NCBI RefSeq assembly: GCF_900094595.1
Contig: NZ_FMAD01000007.1
Span: forward strand, 1-64,000
Reading direction: 5' to 3'
Source: Cupriavidus alkaliphilus
GTDB taxonomy: Bacteria > Pseudomonadota > Gammaproteobacteria > Burkholderiales > Burkholderiaceae
DNA: 64,000 nucleotides
The translations under genes were made by a program, and so were the position numbers. A model generated the notes under the pieces. That model was not told where the DNA came from and did not search any database. It saw nothing but the letters and a program-made list of their open reading frames with translations. Positions 26,439 through 34,862 of this stretch are shown one piece after another; positions within the stretch are counted from its first letter, which is position 1; the number at the start of each line of letters is the position of its first letter.

Positions 26439-27233
26439 ATGCTGCGCGCACAAGACCTGAAGCTCACCTTCAACCCGGGCACCCCGATCGAGACCCGCGC
26501 GCTGCGCGGCCTCAGCCTGGAAATCCCGAGCGGCCAGTTCGTGGCCGTGATCGGTTCCAACGGCGCCGGCAAGTCGACCTTCCTGAATGCGATCAGCGGC
26601 GACCAGATGGTCGACGCCGGGCGCATCACCATCGATGACACCGACGTCACGCGCAAGCCCGCCTGGGACCGCGCCCACCTGGTGGCGCGCGTGTTCCAGG
26701 ACCCCATGGCTGGCACCTGCGAAGCGCTGACGATCGAGGAGAACATGGCGCTGGCGATGGCGCGCGGCAGCCGCCGGGGCTTCCGCCCGGCGCTCAACCG
26801 TGCCTCGCGCGAGCTGTTCCGCGAGAAGCTGCGGCTGCTCAACCTGGGCCTGGAAAACCGCCTGACCGACCGCATCGGCCTGCTCTCCGGCGGCCAGCGC
26901 CAGGCGGTGAGCCTGCTGATGGCCTCGCTGCAGCCGTCGCGCATCCTGCTGCTGGACGAGCACACCGCCGCGCTGGACCCGAAGACCGCCGCGTTCGTGC
27001 TGGAGCTGACCGCGCGCATCGTCGAGGAAAGCAAGCTGACGACGATGATGGTGACGCACAGCATGCGCCAGGCGCTCGACTACGGCCAGCGCACGGTGAT
27101 GCTGCACCAGGGCCAGGTAGTGCTGGATGTCTCGGGCGACAAGCGCAAGGGGCTCGATGTGCCGGACCTGCTCAAGATGTTCGAGCAGACACGGCATGAG
27201 CAGCTGGATGACGATGCGCTGTTGCTGGGGTGA
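26439..27233 (+). CDS. ABC transporter ATPase, TrpZ-like
   Basis: A 264-residue ATPase. Walker A is GSNGAGKST, the signature is LLSGGQRQAVSLLMA, Walker B is ILLLDEHTAALDP and the H-loop is MVTHSMRQAL. The Glu after the Walker B Asp is present, but the following residue is His rather than Pro. The start at 26439 (MLRAQDLKLTF) is placed by the preceding GGAGG. It completes the three-gene importer and is followed by a strong bidirectional terminator. Confidence 0.93.
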   Translation: MLRAQDLKLTFNPGTPIETRALRGLSLEIPSGQFVAVIGSNGAGKSTFLNAISGDQMVDAGRITIDDTDVTRKPAWDRAHLVARVFQDPMAGTCEALTIEENMALAMARGSRRGFRPALNRASRELFREKLRLLNLGLENRLTDRIGLLSGGQRQAVSLLMASLQPSRILLLDEHTAALDPKTAAFVLELTARIVEESKLTTMMVTHSMRQALDYGQRTVMLHQGQVVLDVSGDKRKGLDVPDLLKMFEQTRHEQLDDDALLLG

Positions 27234-27245
27234 TAGCGCTGGCAA

Positions 27246-27278
27246 GAAAAACGGGGAGCTTCGGCTCCCCGTTTTTTG
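27246..27278. terminator. Bidirectional terminator between converging operons
   Basis: ACGGGGAGC (27251-27259) and GCTCCCCGT (27264-27272) form a perfect 9-bp stem with a TTCG loop. A-rich sequence precedes and TTTTTT follows, so it works for both the ABC operon and the leftward tctC-like gene. Confidence 0.9.
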
Positions 27279-27314
27279 CTCGCTGGCGCTTGAGCATCCC
27301 GATGTTGCCGACAA

Positions 27315-28361
27315 TCAGTCGATCGTGATGCGCCGCTGCTTGATCACGCCTGCCCACCGCGTGCTCTCCTTCTGGATCGCCGCCGCCAGTTGCTGCGGCG
27401 TGCCGCCCGCCGCTTCCATCCCCAGCGTCGCCAGCTTCTCCTTCAGCGCGGCATCGGCCAGCACCGCGTCGGCGTGCTGACTAAGCTTGCGCACGATTTC
27501 CGGCGGCGTACCGGCCGGCACCATCAACGCATACCACGACACCGCCTCGAACTTCGGGAAGCCCTGCTCGGCGATCGTCGGCACCTCGGGCAGCACCGTC
27601 GAGCGCCTGGCGCTGGCCATGCCCAGTGTGCGCAGCTTGCCCGCCTTGATATAGGGCAGTGCCGCCGACAGCTGCGCAAACATCATCGTCACCTGCCCGC
27701 CGACCAGATCGGTCATGGCCGGGCTTACGCCCTTGTACGGTACGTGGTTGAGCTTGACGTTGGCATCGAGCTGCAGCAGTTCGCCGGCAAGGTGCGCCTG
27801 GCTGCCGGCCCCGGGAGAGGCGAAGCTCAGTTCGCCCGGTTTCTGCGCGGCGAGCTTGAGCAGTTCCGCCAGCGACCTCACCGGCGTGGCTGCGTTGACC
27901 ACCAGTACGTTTTCAGCGGTGGCGAGCATCGCCACCGGCGCCAGGTCGGACGGCTTGTAGGGCAGGTTGGGCATCAGCGCGGGATTCACCGCGATATTGC
28001 CGACCGGCACCAGGGCGACGGTGTAGCCGTCCGGCGCGGCCTTGGCCACCATGTCGACGCCGATGGTGCCGGCCGCGCCGGCCTTGTTCTCGACCAGCAC
28101 GCTCTGACCGGTGGCCTTGGACAGGCCTTCTCCGACCGCACGCGCCAGCACGTCGGCCGGCCCTCCCGCGGCAAACGGCACGATCAGGCGTACCGGCTTT
28201 GCCGGATAAGCCGGCGGCTGGGCGTGGGCCGCCCCCGCACCGAGCCATGTCGCGCAGGCCGCCGCGCAGGCGAGCAGGCCATGCAGGGCAAGGCGCCGGA
28301 TGTCAGGATGCACGAAAGGCTTTACAGCGGCGAATACCGCAACATTCACAGCGGATTTCAT
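27315..28361 (-). CDS. TctC-type (Bug family) periplasmic binding protein
   Basis: A 348-residue Bug protein with a long N-terminal signal sequence (cleavage probably near GAGAAHAQPP, about residue 48). Family motifs are YPAKPVRLIVPFAAGGPADVLAR, GQSVLVENKAGAAGTIG and LNHVPYKGVSPAMTDLVGGQV. Bug proteins bind carboxylates such as citrate, glutamate or aromatic acids. No TctA/TctB membrane partners are encoded here, which is usual for the many orphan Bug genes of Cupriavidus and Bordetella. Its start overlaps the preceding PhnD-like gene by ATGA, so it is the third gene of the operon. Confidence 0.93.
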   Translation of the reverse strand: MKSAVNVAVFAAVKPFVHPDIRRLALHGLLACAAACATWLGAGAAHAQPPAYPAKPVRLIVPFAAGGPADVLARAVGEGLSKATGQSVLVENKAGAAGTIGVDMVAKAAPDGYTVALVPVGNIAVNPALMPNLPYKPSDLAPVAMLATAENVLVVNAATPVRSLAELLKLAAQKPGELSFASPGAGSQAHLAGELLQLDANVKLNHVPYKGVSPAMTDLVGGQVTMMFAQLSAALPYIKAGKLRTLGMASARRSTVLPEVPTIAEQGFPKFEAVSWYALMVPAGTPPEIVRKLSQHADAVLADAALKEKLATLGMEAAGGTPQQLAAAIQKESTRWAGVIKQRRITID

Positions 28362-29215
28362 GACGGCTCCCTCAATTGGCAGTGATCAGGCGATGGTTCC
28401 CCGGCCGCGGCATCGGTCAGTGCAAAGCCCGCCCGGTCGGCTTCGTCCGCCATCGCGGGCAGGCAGGCATAGTCGGCGGGCTGCACCGCGACGAAGCGCG
28501 CCAGCCCCAGCGACGCCAGCAGCGCAGTGCCGGTGGCATCCTCATGCATGCCCAGCAATGTCGCGCGCACACGCATGCACTGCCGCGGATCGGCATCCGC
28601 CGACGCGACCAGCACCGGGATCGGTGCCGGCGGCGTCAGCGCCAGCGTCTTCAGTTGCGCGGCAAGCACCGGGTCATAGCGGCGCAGCAGGTCCATCACA
28701 TAGCTGTCGACGACCCCCACCTCGGCGTCGCCGGCGAGCACCGCGTCGATGACCTCGCGCGGCGTTGGCGTCGCCATGGCCGCGGGCCGGTACAGCGCCT
28801 GCGCATCCGCCGGTGCCAGCCGCATCAGGTAGTGGCGCGGCGCGTTATAGCCCGAGTTCGACTCAGGCAACATGCATGCCAGTCGCCCGCCGAAGGTCTG
28901 CGCCAGCGACTGCACCGGCGCATCGGCGCGCACGATGAACTCGGTGAAATAGACCGGCCTGCCGTCGTAACGCGCCTGCGCCGGAACCGGCGCGGCCAGC
29001 AGCTGCGGCGTGACCGGCGCGCTCGCATACGGATAGCCGCACATGAACACGCAGCCGCAGTCGGGCCGCGCCCACAACGCGCTGACCGGCGCGGGCGCGG
29101 CATGCTCGGCATACGGCAACGCCACGCCGGCGCGCTCGGACACGCGTGCCAGCAGCGCACGCCAGGCCGCTTCGGCCTGCGGCGTCACCGCGTACATGCG
29201 GGCATTGGCGATCAT
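28358..29215 (-). CDS. PhnD-like phosphate/phosphonate-binding family protein, apparently not exported
   Basis: A 285-residue protein of the PhnD-like periplasmic-binding superfamily: GCVFMCGYPYAS, RPVYFTEFIVRADAPVQSLAQTFGGRLACMLPESNSGYNAPRHYL and GDAEVGVVDSYVMDLLRRYDP. The start at 29215 (MIANARMYAV) overlaps the ornithine cyclodeaminase-like stop by ATGA; no signal peptide follows it. No phnC or phnE partner is present. It could be a cytoplasmic ligand-binding protein, or the real N-terminus may be misjudged. Co-translation with the cyclodeaminase and the TctC-like gene suggests a shared substrate. Confidence 0.8.
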   Translation of the reverse strand: MIANARMYAVTPQAEAAWRALLARVSERAGVALPYAEHAAPAPVSALWARPDCGCVFMCGYPYASAPVTPQLLAAPVPAQARYDGRPVYFTEFIVRADAPVQSLAQTFGGRLACMLPESNSGYNAPRHYLMRLAPADAQALYRPAAMATPTPREVIDAVLAGDAEVGVVDSYVMDLLRRYDPVLAAQLKTLALTPPAPIPVLVASADADPRQCMRVRATLLGMHEDATGTALLASLGLARFVAVQPADYACLPAMADEADRAGFALTDAAAGEPSPDHCQLREPS

Positions 29216-30213
29216 GCGTACACCAGCTTCTGGCCCAGCCCGCGCTCCTCGGCCTTCTTCAGGATGGCATGTCCGAGCGCGATATCGCTCAGCGACAGGC
29301 CGCGGTGCCAGAACAGGTTGGTTTCGTCGTTGCTCTGGCGGCCCGGCTTGCGGCCCGCGACGATCTCGCCAAGTTCGCCGTAAAGCGTCCGTTCCGAGAG
29401 CTTGCCCGCTTCGACATGCGCGCGCAGCGAGCCGAACACGCCGCCCTTGCACTGCCCCCAGTCGTCCACCACCATCCGCGTCATGATGTCGGTCAGCGAC
29501 AGCTCGACCGCGCTCATGGTGCCGTAGGGCACGACGAAGGCACCGGGCTTGATCCATTCGGTCTTGAGCATCGGCGTCGGACGCTCCAGCCGCGATGCCT
29601 CGACCACGATATCGGCGCCTCGCACGCACGACTCCCAGTCCTCGGTCACCACGATCTTCTTGCCGAGATCGCGCTCCAGCCGCGCGGCAAAGGCATTGCG
29701 GCTCTCCGGGCGGCGCGAATGCACGCGGATCTCGTCGAAATCATAGAGGCTGTCGAGCAGCCGCACGTTCCAGTACGAGGTGCCGCGCGCGCCGATATGG
29801 CCCAGCACCTTGCTGTCGCGGCGCGCCAGGTGCCTGGCGCCGAGCGCGGTCAGCGCGCCGGTGCGGGCATCGGTGATAAAGGTCGCGTCGATCACCGCCA
29901 CCGGCATGCCGGTGCGTGGATCGAACAGGTTCAGCATGGCCATCTCCGACGGCAGGCCGAGCTTGTAGTTGTCGACGAAATCGCCGACCACCTTGACCCC
30001 GGCCAGGCCCAGCGGCGCCACGTAGCCGCGCAGCACGTTGAAGTGGCCGTTGAAGGCGGGGTCCGGCATCAGGTGCACGCGCGGCTCGATCACGGTCTGG
30101 CCGTTGCCCTGCGCCACCAGTGCCTGCTCCACCGCGTGGATGATTTCGGCATCGGTCATTTCCAGCCGCGCGATGTCCCGGCCGTTGAGGTAGGTGAGAT
30201 AAATATCAGCCAT
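29212..30213 (-). CDS. Ornithine cyclodeaminase/mu-crystallin family protein
   Basis: A 333-residue member of the OCD/mu-crystallin family: cytoplasmic NAD(P)-dependent enzymes acting on amino or imino acids, such as ornithine cyclodeaminase, alanine dehydrogenase and ketimine reductases. Visible are the substrate loop PRVHLMP, GVKVVGDFVDNYKLGLPSEMAM, the turnover segment IDATFITDARTGALTALGARHLAR and a Rossmann motif LGHIGARGTSYWNVRLL with a Gly pattern different from the usual GxGxxA. The start at 30213 (MADIYLT) has GGGGACC upstream. First gene of a three-gene operon. Confidence 0.88.
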   Translation of the reverse strand: MADIYLTYLNGRDIARLEMTDAEIIHAVEQALVAQGNGQTVIEPRVHLMPDPAFNGHFNVLRGYVAPLGLAGVKVVGDFVDNYKLGLPSEMAMLNLFDPRTGMPVAVIDATFITDARTGALTALGARHLARRDSKVLGHIGARGTSYWNVRLLDSLYDFDEIRVHSRRPESRNAFAARLERDLGKKIVVTEDWESCVRGADIVVEASRLERPTPMLKTEWIKPGAFVVPYGTMSAVELSLTDIMTRMVVDDWGQCKGGVFGSLRAHVEAGKLSERTLYGELGEIVAGRKPGRQSNDETNLFWHRGLSLSDIALGHAILKKAEERGLGQKLVYA

Positions 30214-30286
30214 GCGGTCCCCGCTCTCCAGATCAAAGTGTGTGGTGTTGCGATGAATCCAGTTTAGGTATGGCGCCATTGACTGT

Positions 30287-30300
30287 CATATGCTTATATG
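30287..30300. promoter_or_regulatory. CATAT-N4-ATATG dyad, likely LysR operator
   Basis: CATATGCTTATATG is an inverted repeat in the AT-rich 116-base gap between the leftward cyclodeaminase operon and the rightward LysR gene. Dyads of this spacing and position are typical of LysR-type regulator sites that control a divergent operon. Confidence 0.55.
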
Positions 30301-30329
30301 TCCACCTGCCTTAACATCAGGTTAATGCC

Positions 30330-31217
30330 ATGAAAATGAACCTGCGCCAGATCGAGGTGTTCCGCGCGGTGATGCTGACCGGCTCGATCAGCGGCGCGTC
30401 CAAGCTGCTTTATGTGTCGCAACCGGCGATCAGCCGGCTGATGTCGCACACCGAACAGCGGCTCGGTCTCGAGCTGTTCCGGCGCACCAAGGGGCGGCTC
30501 TACCCCACGCCGGAAGCGCGGCGGCTGCTGGGCGAAGTCAATGCGGTCTATGAAGGGATCGAGCGCGTCAACGAGATCGCCGAGGATCTCGCCGCCAACC
30601 GCACCGGCAGCCTGCGCATCACCTGCAGCCCCAACCTGGGCCAGACCGTGCTGCCGCGCGCGATCGCCAGCTTCCGCGCCGCGCACCCGGCGGTGCGCGT
30701 GGTGGTGCGCACGCAGATTCCCGGCAATATGCTGCGCGCGCTGCTATCGGGACAGGTCGACCTGGCGGTATCGAACATGCCGCTGGTGCATCCCAACCTG
30801 GAGGCGCGGCTGCTGGTGAAGAACGAGATCGTGGCGCTGGTGCCGGTGGGGCACCGGCTGGCGGCGCGCAAATGGGTGCGTCCCGCCGACCTGATCGGCG
30901 AGGACCTGATCGGCTATGGCCCCGAAGTGCCGTTCGCGCTGCTGGTGCACGAGATGTTCGGCAACGATGGCGACCAGCCCGACATGCGGGTGCAGGTGGA
31001 GCAGGCGCATGTGGCGCGCGCGCTGGCGCAGGCCGGCGCCGGCATTGCGCTGGTCGACGCCATGACGGTATTCGGCGCGAACTGGCCCAATATCGTCGCC
31101 GTGCCGATCCGCACCAAGGTCAATGCCTCGGTGCAGATCTTCCATGTGCAGACCGAGCCGCTGTCGCGGCTGTCGCTGGAATTCGTGGAAACGCTGACGG
31201 GAATGATGAAGTGTTGA
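30330..31217 (+). CDS. LysR-type transcriptional regulator
   Basis: A 295-residue LysR regulator. The N-terminal winged helix (about 3-62) reads LRQIEVFRAVMLTGSISGASKLLYVSQPAISRLM. The effector domain follows, with RTGSLRITCSPNLGQTVLPRAI and GAGIALVDAMTVFG. The sequence resembles OccR/NocR-like regulators of opine and amino-acid catabolism, fitting a divergent ornithine cyclodeaminase-type target. The next gene on the right converges with it. Confidence 0.9.
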   Translation: MKMNLRQIEVFRAVMLTGSISGASKLLYVSQPAISRLMSHTEQRLGLELFRRTKGRLYPTPEARRLLGEVNAVYEGIERVNEIAEDLAANRTGSLRITCSPNLGQTVLPRAIASFRAAHPAVRVVVRTQIPGNMLRALLSGQVDLAVSNMPLVHPNLEARLLVKNEIVALVPVGHRLAARKWVRPADLIGEDLIGYGPEVPFALLVHEMFGNDGDQPDMRVQVEQAHVARALAQAGAGIALVDAMTVFGANWPNIVAVPIRTKVNASVQIFHVQTEPLSRLSLEFVETLTGMMKC

Positions 31218-31263
31218 GCCGCGGAAGCGACTGCGGAAGCGGCCGCGGCGAAGCGCTGCGGCC

Positions 31264-31533
31264 TCAGGCCGTCGCCGCCTTGTCCAGCCACCGCGCCAGC
31301 TGGTCCGTCACCGCGCTGCTCGAGAACGAGCAGCTGTCCTGCGCGAACACCGCCGCCATCTCCAGCCGGCGCAGCAGTTCTTCCATGGCCTGGCCGTAGA
31401 CCGGCGGCAAGGCCAGCGCGCTGCCGGCAGCGCGCCATTCGCTTACCAGCTCCTGCGCCGGCTTTGCGCCGGCCACGTGCTGCTCCAGCGCGGCGCGCAT
31501 GCGCGCCAGGGCTTCCGTATTTTCAGCGCTCAT
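31264..31533 (-). CDS. Small unknown protein at the end of the lut operon
   Basis: An 89-residue protein I do not recognise. It looks mostly helical, without signal peptide or membrane segment, has one cysteine (AQDSCSF), and contains an amphipathic run GQAMEELLRRLEMAAVFAQ. Its ATG overlaps the lutB stop (ATGA), so it is translated with lutB. In most lut operons the third gene is lutC (about 220 residues, LUD domain); this protein is far shorter and shows no LUD motif. It may be an assembly or stability factor for the LutAB complex. Confidence 0.75.
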   Translation of the reverse strand: MSAENTEALARMRAALEQHVAGAKPAQELVSEWRAAGSALALPPVYGQAMEELLRRLEMAAVFAQDSCSFSSSAVTDQLARWLDKAATA

Positions 31534-32942
31534 GAACGCGCCCTCCTTTCCTTGTAGAGTTCGCGGAACGTGCGGCCCGACGGCGCCGGCATGTCGCGCG
31601 TTTCGGTCCAGCCCTTGCCGGCCATCGGCAGGCTGGCGATCAATCCGTTGCTGCCGCCCATGCGGCCCAGCAGCCAGGCACCGATGCGGGCAGTCAGCGC
31701 ATAGAGTTCGGGCCGCTTCGCCACGTAGCCCCAGGCCTTCAGCGCAAAGCGCTCCTGCCACGGCCGCAGGCCGCGCTCCATCTGCTTCTCGCGCAGCTTG
31801 CGCAGCAGGTCGGACAACGGGATCGACGCCGGGCAGACGCGATTGCATTCGCCGCACATGGTGGCCGCCTGCGGCAGGTCGATCGTGTTGGCCAGCCCGA
31901 CGTAGCTCGGCGTCAGCACGCTGCCCATCGGCCCGGGATAGACCCAGCCATAGGCATGGCCACCGATCTTCTGGTAGACCGGACAGTGGTTCATGCAGGC
32001 GCCGCAGCGGATGCAGCGCAGCATCTCCTGGAACTCGCCGCCGATCAGCCCGCTGCGGCCGCCATCGACCAGCACGAAGTACATATGCTCGGGACCGTCG
32101 CGCTCGCCCTCGGCGCGCGGCCCGGTCAGCAGCGAAAAGTAGTTGGAAATCGCCTGGCCGGTGGCCGAGCGCGGCAGCAAGCGCATCACCGTGGCCAGGT
32201 CTTCCAGCGTCGGCAGCACCTTCTCGATGCCGGTCACAGCCACATGCACCCGCGGCATTACCGTGCACATGCCTTCATTGCCCTCGTTGGTGACCACCGC
32301 CACCGAGCCGGTCTCGGCGATGATGAAGTTGCCGCCGGTGACGCCCATGTCGGCGCTGAGGAATTCCGGACGCAGCACTTCGCGCGCTTCGCGCGTCATC
32401 TCCGGGATCTCGGTCAGTCGCGGCTTGTGGTGGACCCTCGCGAACAGGTCGGCGATCTCGTCCTTGTCCTTGTGCACCACCGGCGCAATGATGTGCGACG
32501 GCGGCTCCGAGTCGTTGATCTGCAGGATGTACTCGCCCAGGTCGGTCTCGATGCTCTGCACGCCCATCTCGCCGAGCACCTGGTTCAGGCGCATTTCCTC
32601 GGTCACCATCGACTTGCTCTTGATGACCTTCTTCACGCCGTGCTTCTGCGCGATCTCGGCGACCAGCCGCGCGGCGTCGGCAGTGGTTTCGGCAAACAGC
32701 ACGGTAGCGCCGCGGCGGGTGGCGTTCTCTTCGAACGTGGCGAGCCAGACGTCGAGGTTTTCCAGCGCGCGGTTGCGGCGCTCTTTCAGGGCCTCGCGCG
32801 TGGCATCGAAATCGATATCGCGGATCGCATCGGCGCGCGCCGTGACGAACTTGGTCGAAAGCTTCTTCAGGTTCTGCTGCAGGCGCTGGTCGGCCAGCTT
32901 CTGCCCGGCGCGCGCCTTGAATTCCATGCTGTGGACTTGCAT
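31530..32942 (-). CDS. lutB: Lactate utilisation iron-sulfur protein LutB
   Basis: A 470-residue LutB/LldF protein. Residues about 60-300 form a LUD domain (KSMVTEEMRLNQVL, SADMGVTGGNFIIAETGSV). Two [4Fe-4S] motifs follow, CIRCGACMNHCPVY and CGECNRVCPAS, and then a C-terminal domain ending RTFRELYKERR. With LutA it forms an iron-sulfur complex that oxidises L-lactate to pyruvate in the cytoplasm. It lies 30 bases after lutA and overlaps the small downstream gene by ATGA. Confidence 0.95.
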   Translation of the reverse strand: MQVHSMEFKARAGQKLADQRLQQNLKKLSTKFVTARADAIRDIDFDATREALKERRNRALENLDVWLATFEENATRRGATVLFAETTADAARLVAEIAQKHGVKKVIKSKSMVTEEMRLNQVLGEMGVQSIETDLGEYILQINDSEPPSHIIAPVVHKDKDEIADLFARVHHKPRLTEIPEMTREAREVLRPEFLSADMGVTGGNFIIAETGSVAVVTNEGNEGMCTVMPRVHVAVTGIEKVLPTLEDLATVMRLLPRSATGQAISNYFSLLTGPRAEGERDGPEHMYFVLVDGGRSGLIGGEFQEMLRCIRCGACMNHCPVYQKIGGHAYGWVYPGPMGSVLTPSYVGLANTIDLPQAATMCGECNRVCPASIPLSDLLRKLREKQMERGLRPWQERFALKAWGYVAKRPELYALTARIGAWLLGRMGGSNGLIASLPMAGKGWTETRDMPAPSGRTFRELYKERRARS

Positions 32943-32972
32943 CGTGGCGAATTCCTGATGGTGTCGTCGCGG

Positions 32973-33698
32973 TCAGGCGTCGCCTGCCAGCACCTGCGCG
33001 ATATGCAGCACGCGGGTGCGGTTGTCGCCGGTGCGGCGCAGGCGGCCTTCGATATTGAGCATGCAGCCCAGGTCGCCCAGCACCACGGCATCGGCGCCGG
33101 TGGCCTGGATGTTGGCGCATTTCTCGTCGACGATGGCCGTGGAGATATTGCCGTACTTGACCGAGAAGGTGCCGCCGAAACCGCAGCAGGCCTCGCAGTC
33201 CTTCATCTCGGTCAGCTGCACGCCGGGCAGGCGCGACAGCAAGGCGCGCGGCTGCTGCTTGACCCCAAGTTCGCGCAGGCCGGAACACGAATCGTGGTAT
33301 GTGATCGCGCCCGCGAACGTCGACGGCAGGGTCTCGATCCGGGCCACGTTGGCGAGGAAGTCGGTCAGTTCGAATACGCGTTCGCGCAGGCGCTCGTAGC
33401 GGCCGTTCAGCTCCGGATCGTCGCGCAGCAGATCGGCGTAGTGGTGCCGGATCATGCCGCCGCAACTGCCCGACGGCACCACGATGTAGTCGAACATTTC
33501 GAACTCGCGCAGGAATTTCTCGGCCAGGTCGCGCGATACCGCGCGCTCCCCCGAGTTGTAGGCCGGCTGGCCGCAGCAGGTCTGCGCCTCGGGCACCATG
33601 ACCTCGTAGCCGGCGGCTTCCAGTAGCTTCAGCACCGAAAAACCGATCTCCGGGCGCATCAGGTCCACCAGGCACGTGTGGAACAGACCGACTCGCAT
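32973..33698 (-). CDS. lutA: Lactate utilisation protein LutA
   Basis: A 241-residue LutA/LldE protein with two CCG domains: the first carries TCCGQPAYNSGE and SGSCGGMIRHHY, the second YHDSCSGLRELG and EACCGFGGTFSVKY. These cysteine-rich repeats bind an iron-sulfur cluster in heterodisulfide-reductase-like enzymes. The start at 33698 (MRVGLFHTCLVD) is the family's normal N-terminus. First gene of the lut operon, divergent from an IclR regulator that probably controls it. Confidence 0.95.
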   Translation of the reverse strand: MRVGLFHTCLVDLMRPEIGFSVLKLLEAAGYEVMVPEAQTCCGQPAYNSGERAVSRDLAEKFLREFEMFDYIVVPSGSCGGMIRHHYADLLRDDPELNGRYERLRERVFELTDFLANVARIETLPSTFAGAITYHDSCSGLRELGVKQQPRALLSRLPGVQLTEMKDCEACCGFGGTFSVKYGNISTAIVDEKCANIQATGADAVVLGDLGCMLNIEGRLRRTGDNRTRVLHIAQVLAGDA

Positions 33699-33846
33699 TG
33701 TTGACTTCTCCCAGACCCTGAAACCCCGCAATTATGCGCGTTCGGCGCCGCGGGTGGCGCACAAAGCGTTCATCGGCGCCATGAATGCGGTGCCATGCAC
33801 GGCACCCGGGGGTGCGACATCACGGGCGGTTTCTTACCGGAATGTC

Positions 33847-33863
33847 ATTTCACCTATTGAAAT
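33847..33863. promoter_or_regulatory. ATTTCA-N5-TGAAAT dyad, likely IclR operator
   Basis: ATTTCA (33847-33852) and TGAAAT (33858-33863) form a perfect 6-bp inverted repeat with a 5-base centre in the AT-rich gap between lutA and the IclR gene. IclR-family operators are often short dyads of this size, so it may control both directions. Confidence 0.55.
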
Positions 33864-33935
33864 TTTCACGATGCGAGATAGAATCAGGCAGACGCTTAAA
33901 AATGCCGCAAGGCAACATTTCTACTTTTCCCAACC

Positions 33936-34721
33936 ATGTCCGACGCAGACAAGTCACCCGGCAAGACGTCCATCCAGGTCATCGAGCGCATGATGACCCT
34001 GCTCGACGCGCTTGCGCAGCATGCCGACCCGGTCAGCCTGAAAGAGCTGTCGCTGGCCACCGGCCTGCATCCTTCCACCGCGCACCGCATCCTCAACGAC
34101 ATGGTCGCCTGTCGCTTTGTCGACCGCTCCGATCCCGGCAGCTACCGGCTCGGCATGCGGCTGCTGGAGCTGGGCAACCTGGTCAAGGCGCGCCTGTCGG
34201 TGCGCGACGCGGCGCTGGCGCCGATGCGCGCGCTGCACCGTGTCACCGGCCAGACCGTCAACCTGTCGGTGCGCCAGGGCGACGAGATCGTCTATATCGA
34301 GCGCGCGTACAGCGAGCGCTCGGGCATGCAGGTGGTGCGCGCCATCGGCGGCCGCGCCCCGCTGCACCTGACCTCGGTGGGCAAGCTGTTCCTGGCCGCA
34401 GACGAGTCGGCGCGCGTGCGCAACTACGCCACCCGCACCGGGCTGGCCGGCCACACCCGCACCTCGATCACCGACCTGACCAAGCTCGAACGCGAACTCA
34501 ACTGGGTCCGCACCAACGGCTATGCCCGCGACAACGAAGAGCTGGAACTGGGGGTGCGCTGCATCGCCGCCGGCATCTATGACGACTCGCGCCGGCTGGT
34601 GGCGGGCCTGTCGCTGTCGGCGCCGGCTGACCGGCTGCAGGACAGCTGGCTGCAGAACCTGAAGGATACCGCCCTGCAGATCTCGCGCGGCATGGGCTAC
34701 GTGACCGAAGCCGCTGCCTGA
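33936..34721 (+). CDS. IclR-family transcriptional regulator
   Basis: A 261-residue IclR regulator. The N-terminal winged helix (about 13-70) contains IQVIERMMTLLDALAQHADPVSLKELSLATGLHPSTAHRIL. The effector domain follows, with LHLTSVGKLFLA and GYARDNEELELGVRCIAAGIYD, the ligand-pocket signature. It is divergent from lutAB, which makes lactate-related control the best guess. A terminator follows its stop. Confidence 0.92.
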   Translation: MSDADKSPGKTSIQVIERMMTLLDALAQHADPVSLKELSLATGLHPSTAHRILNDMVACRFVDRSDPGSYRLGMRLLELGNLVKARLSVRDAALAPMRALHRVTGQTVNLSVRQGDEIVYIERAYSERSGMQVVRAIGGRAPLHLTSVGKLFLAADESARVRNYATRTGLAGHTRTSITDLTKLERELNWVRTNGYARDNEELELGVRCIAAGIYDDSRRLVAGLSLSAPADRLQDSWLQNLKDTALQISRGMGYVTEAAA

Positions 34722-34746
34722 GGCCCACCCGGCCACGCACCGCCTG

Positions 34747-34781
34747 CGCGCGGGCTGCCGACAAGGCAGTCCGCGCGTTTT
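34747..34781 (+). terminator. Terminator of the IclR gene
   Basis: CGCGCGGGCTGCC (34747-34759) pairs with GGCAGTCCGCGCG (34765-34777) with one mismatch, and TTTT follows. Confidence 0.75.
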
Positions 34782-34810
34782 GCTTTGGTGGAATGGCGAA
34801 ATCTTGATCC

Positions 34811-34854
34811 AAGGGTTTACCCTTTGTTTTCAGATAACCAGCAAACCTTATAAT
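34811..34854 (+). promoter_or_regulatory. Promoter and operator of the GntR gene
   Basis: AAGGG-TTTA-CCCTT (34811-34824) is an inverted repeat. TATAAT (34849-34854) is a perfect -10 box, only 8 bases before the start codon. The usual start point 6-8 bases downstream of a -10 would put the transcript start at or next to the ATG. No better -35 than TTGTTT (about 34824) is visible. Confidence 0.6.
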
Positions 34855-34862
34855 CGACGGTC

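Noticed and set aside
27246..27278. Short palindrome considered as a CRISPR or attachment-site fragment
   Set aside because: A single hairpin with flanking A and T runs between converging genes is a plain terminator; no repeat-spacer structure exists in the window.
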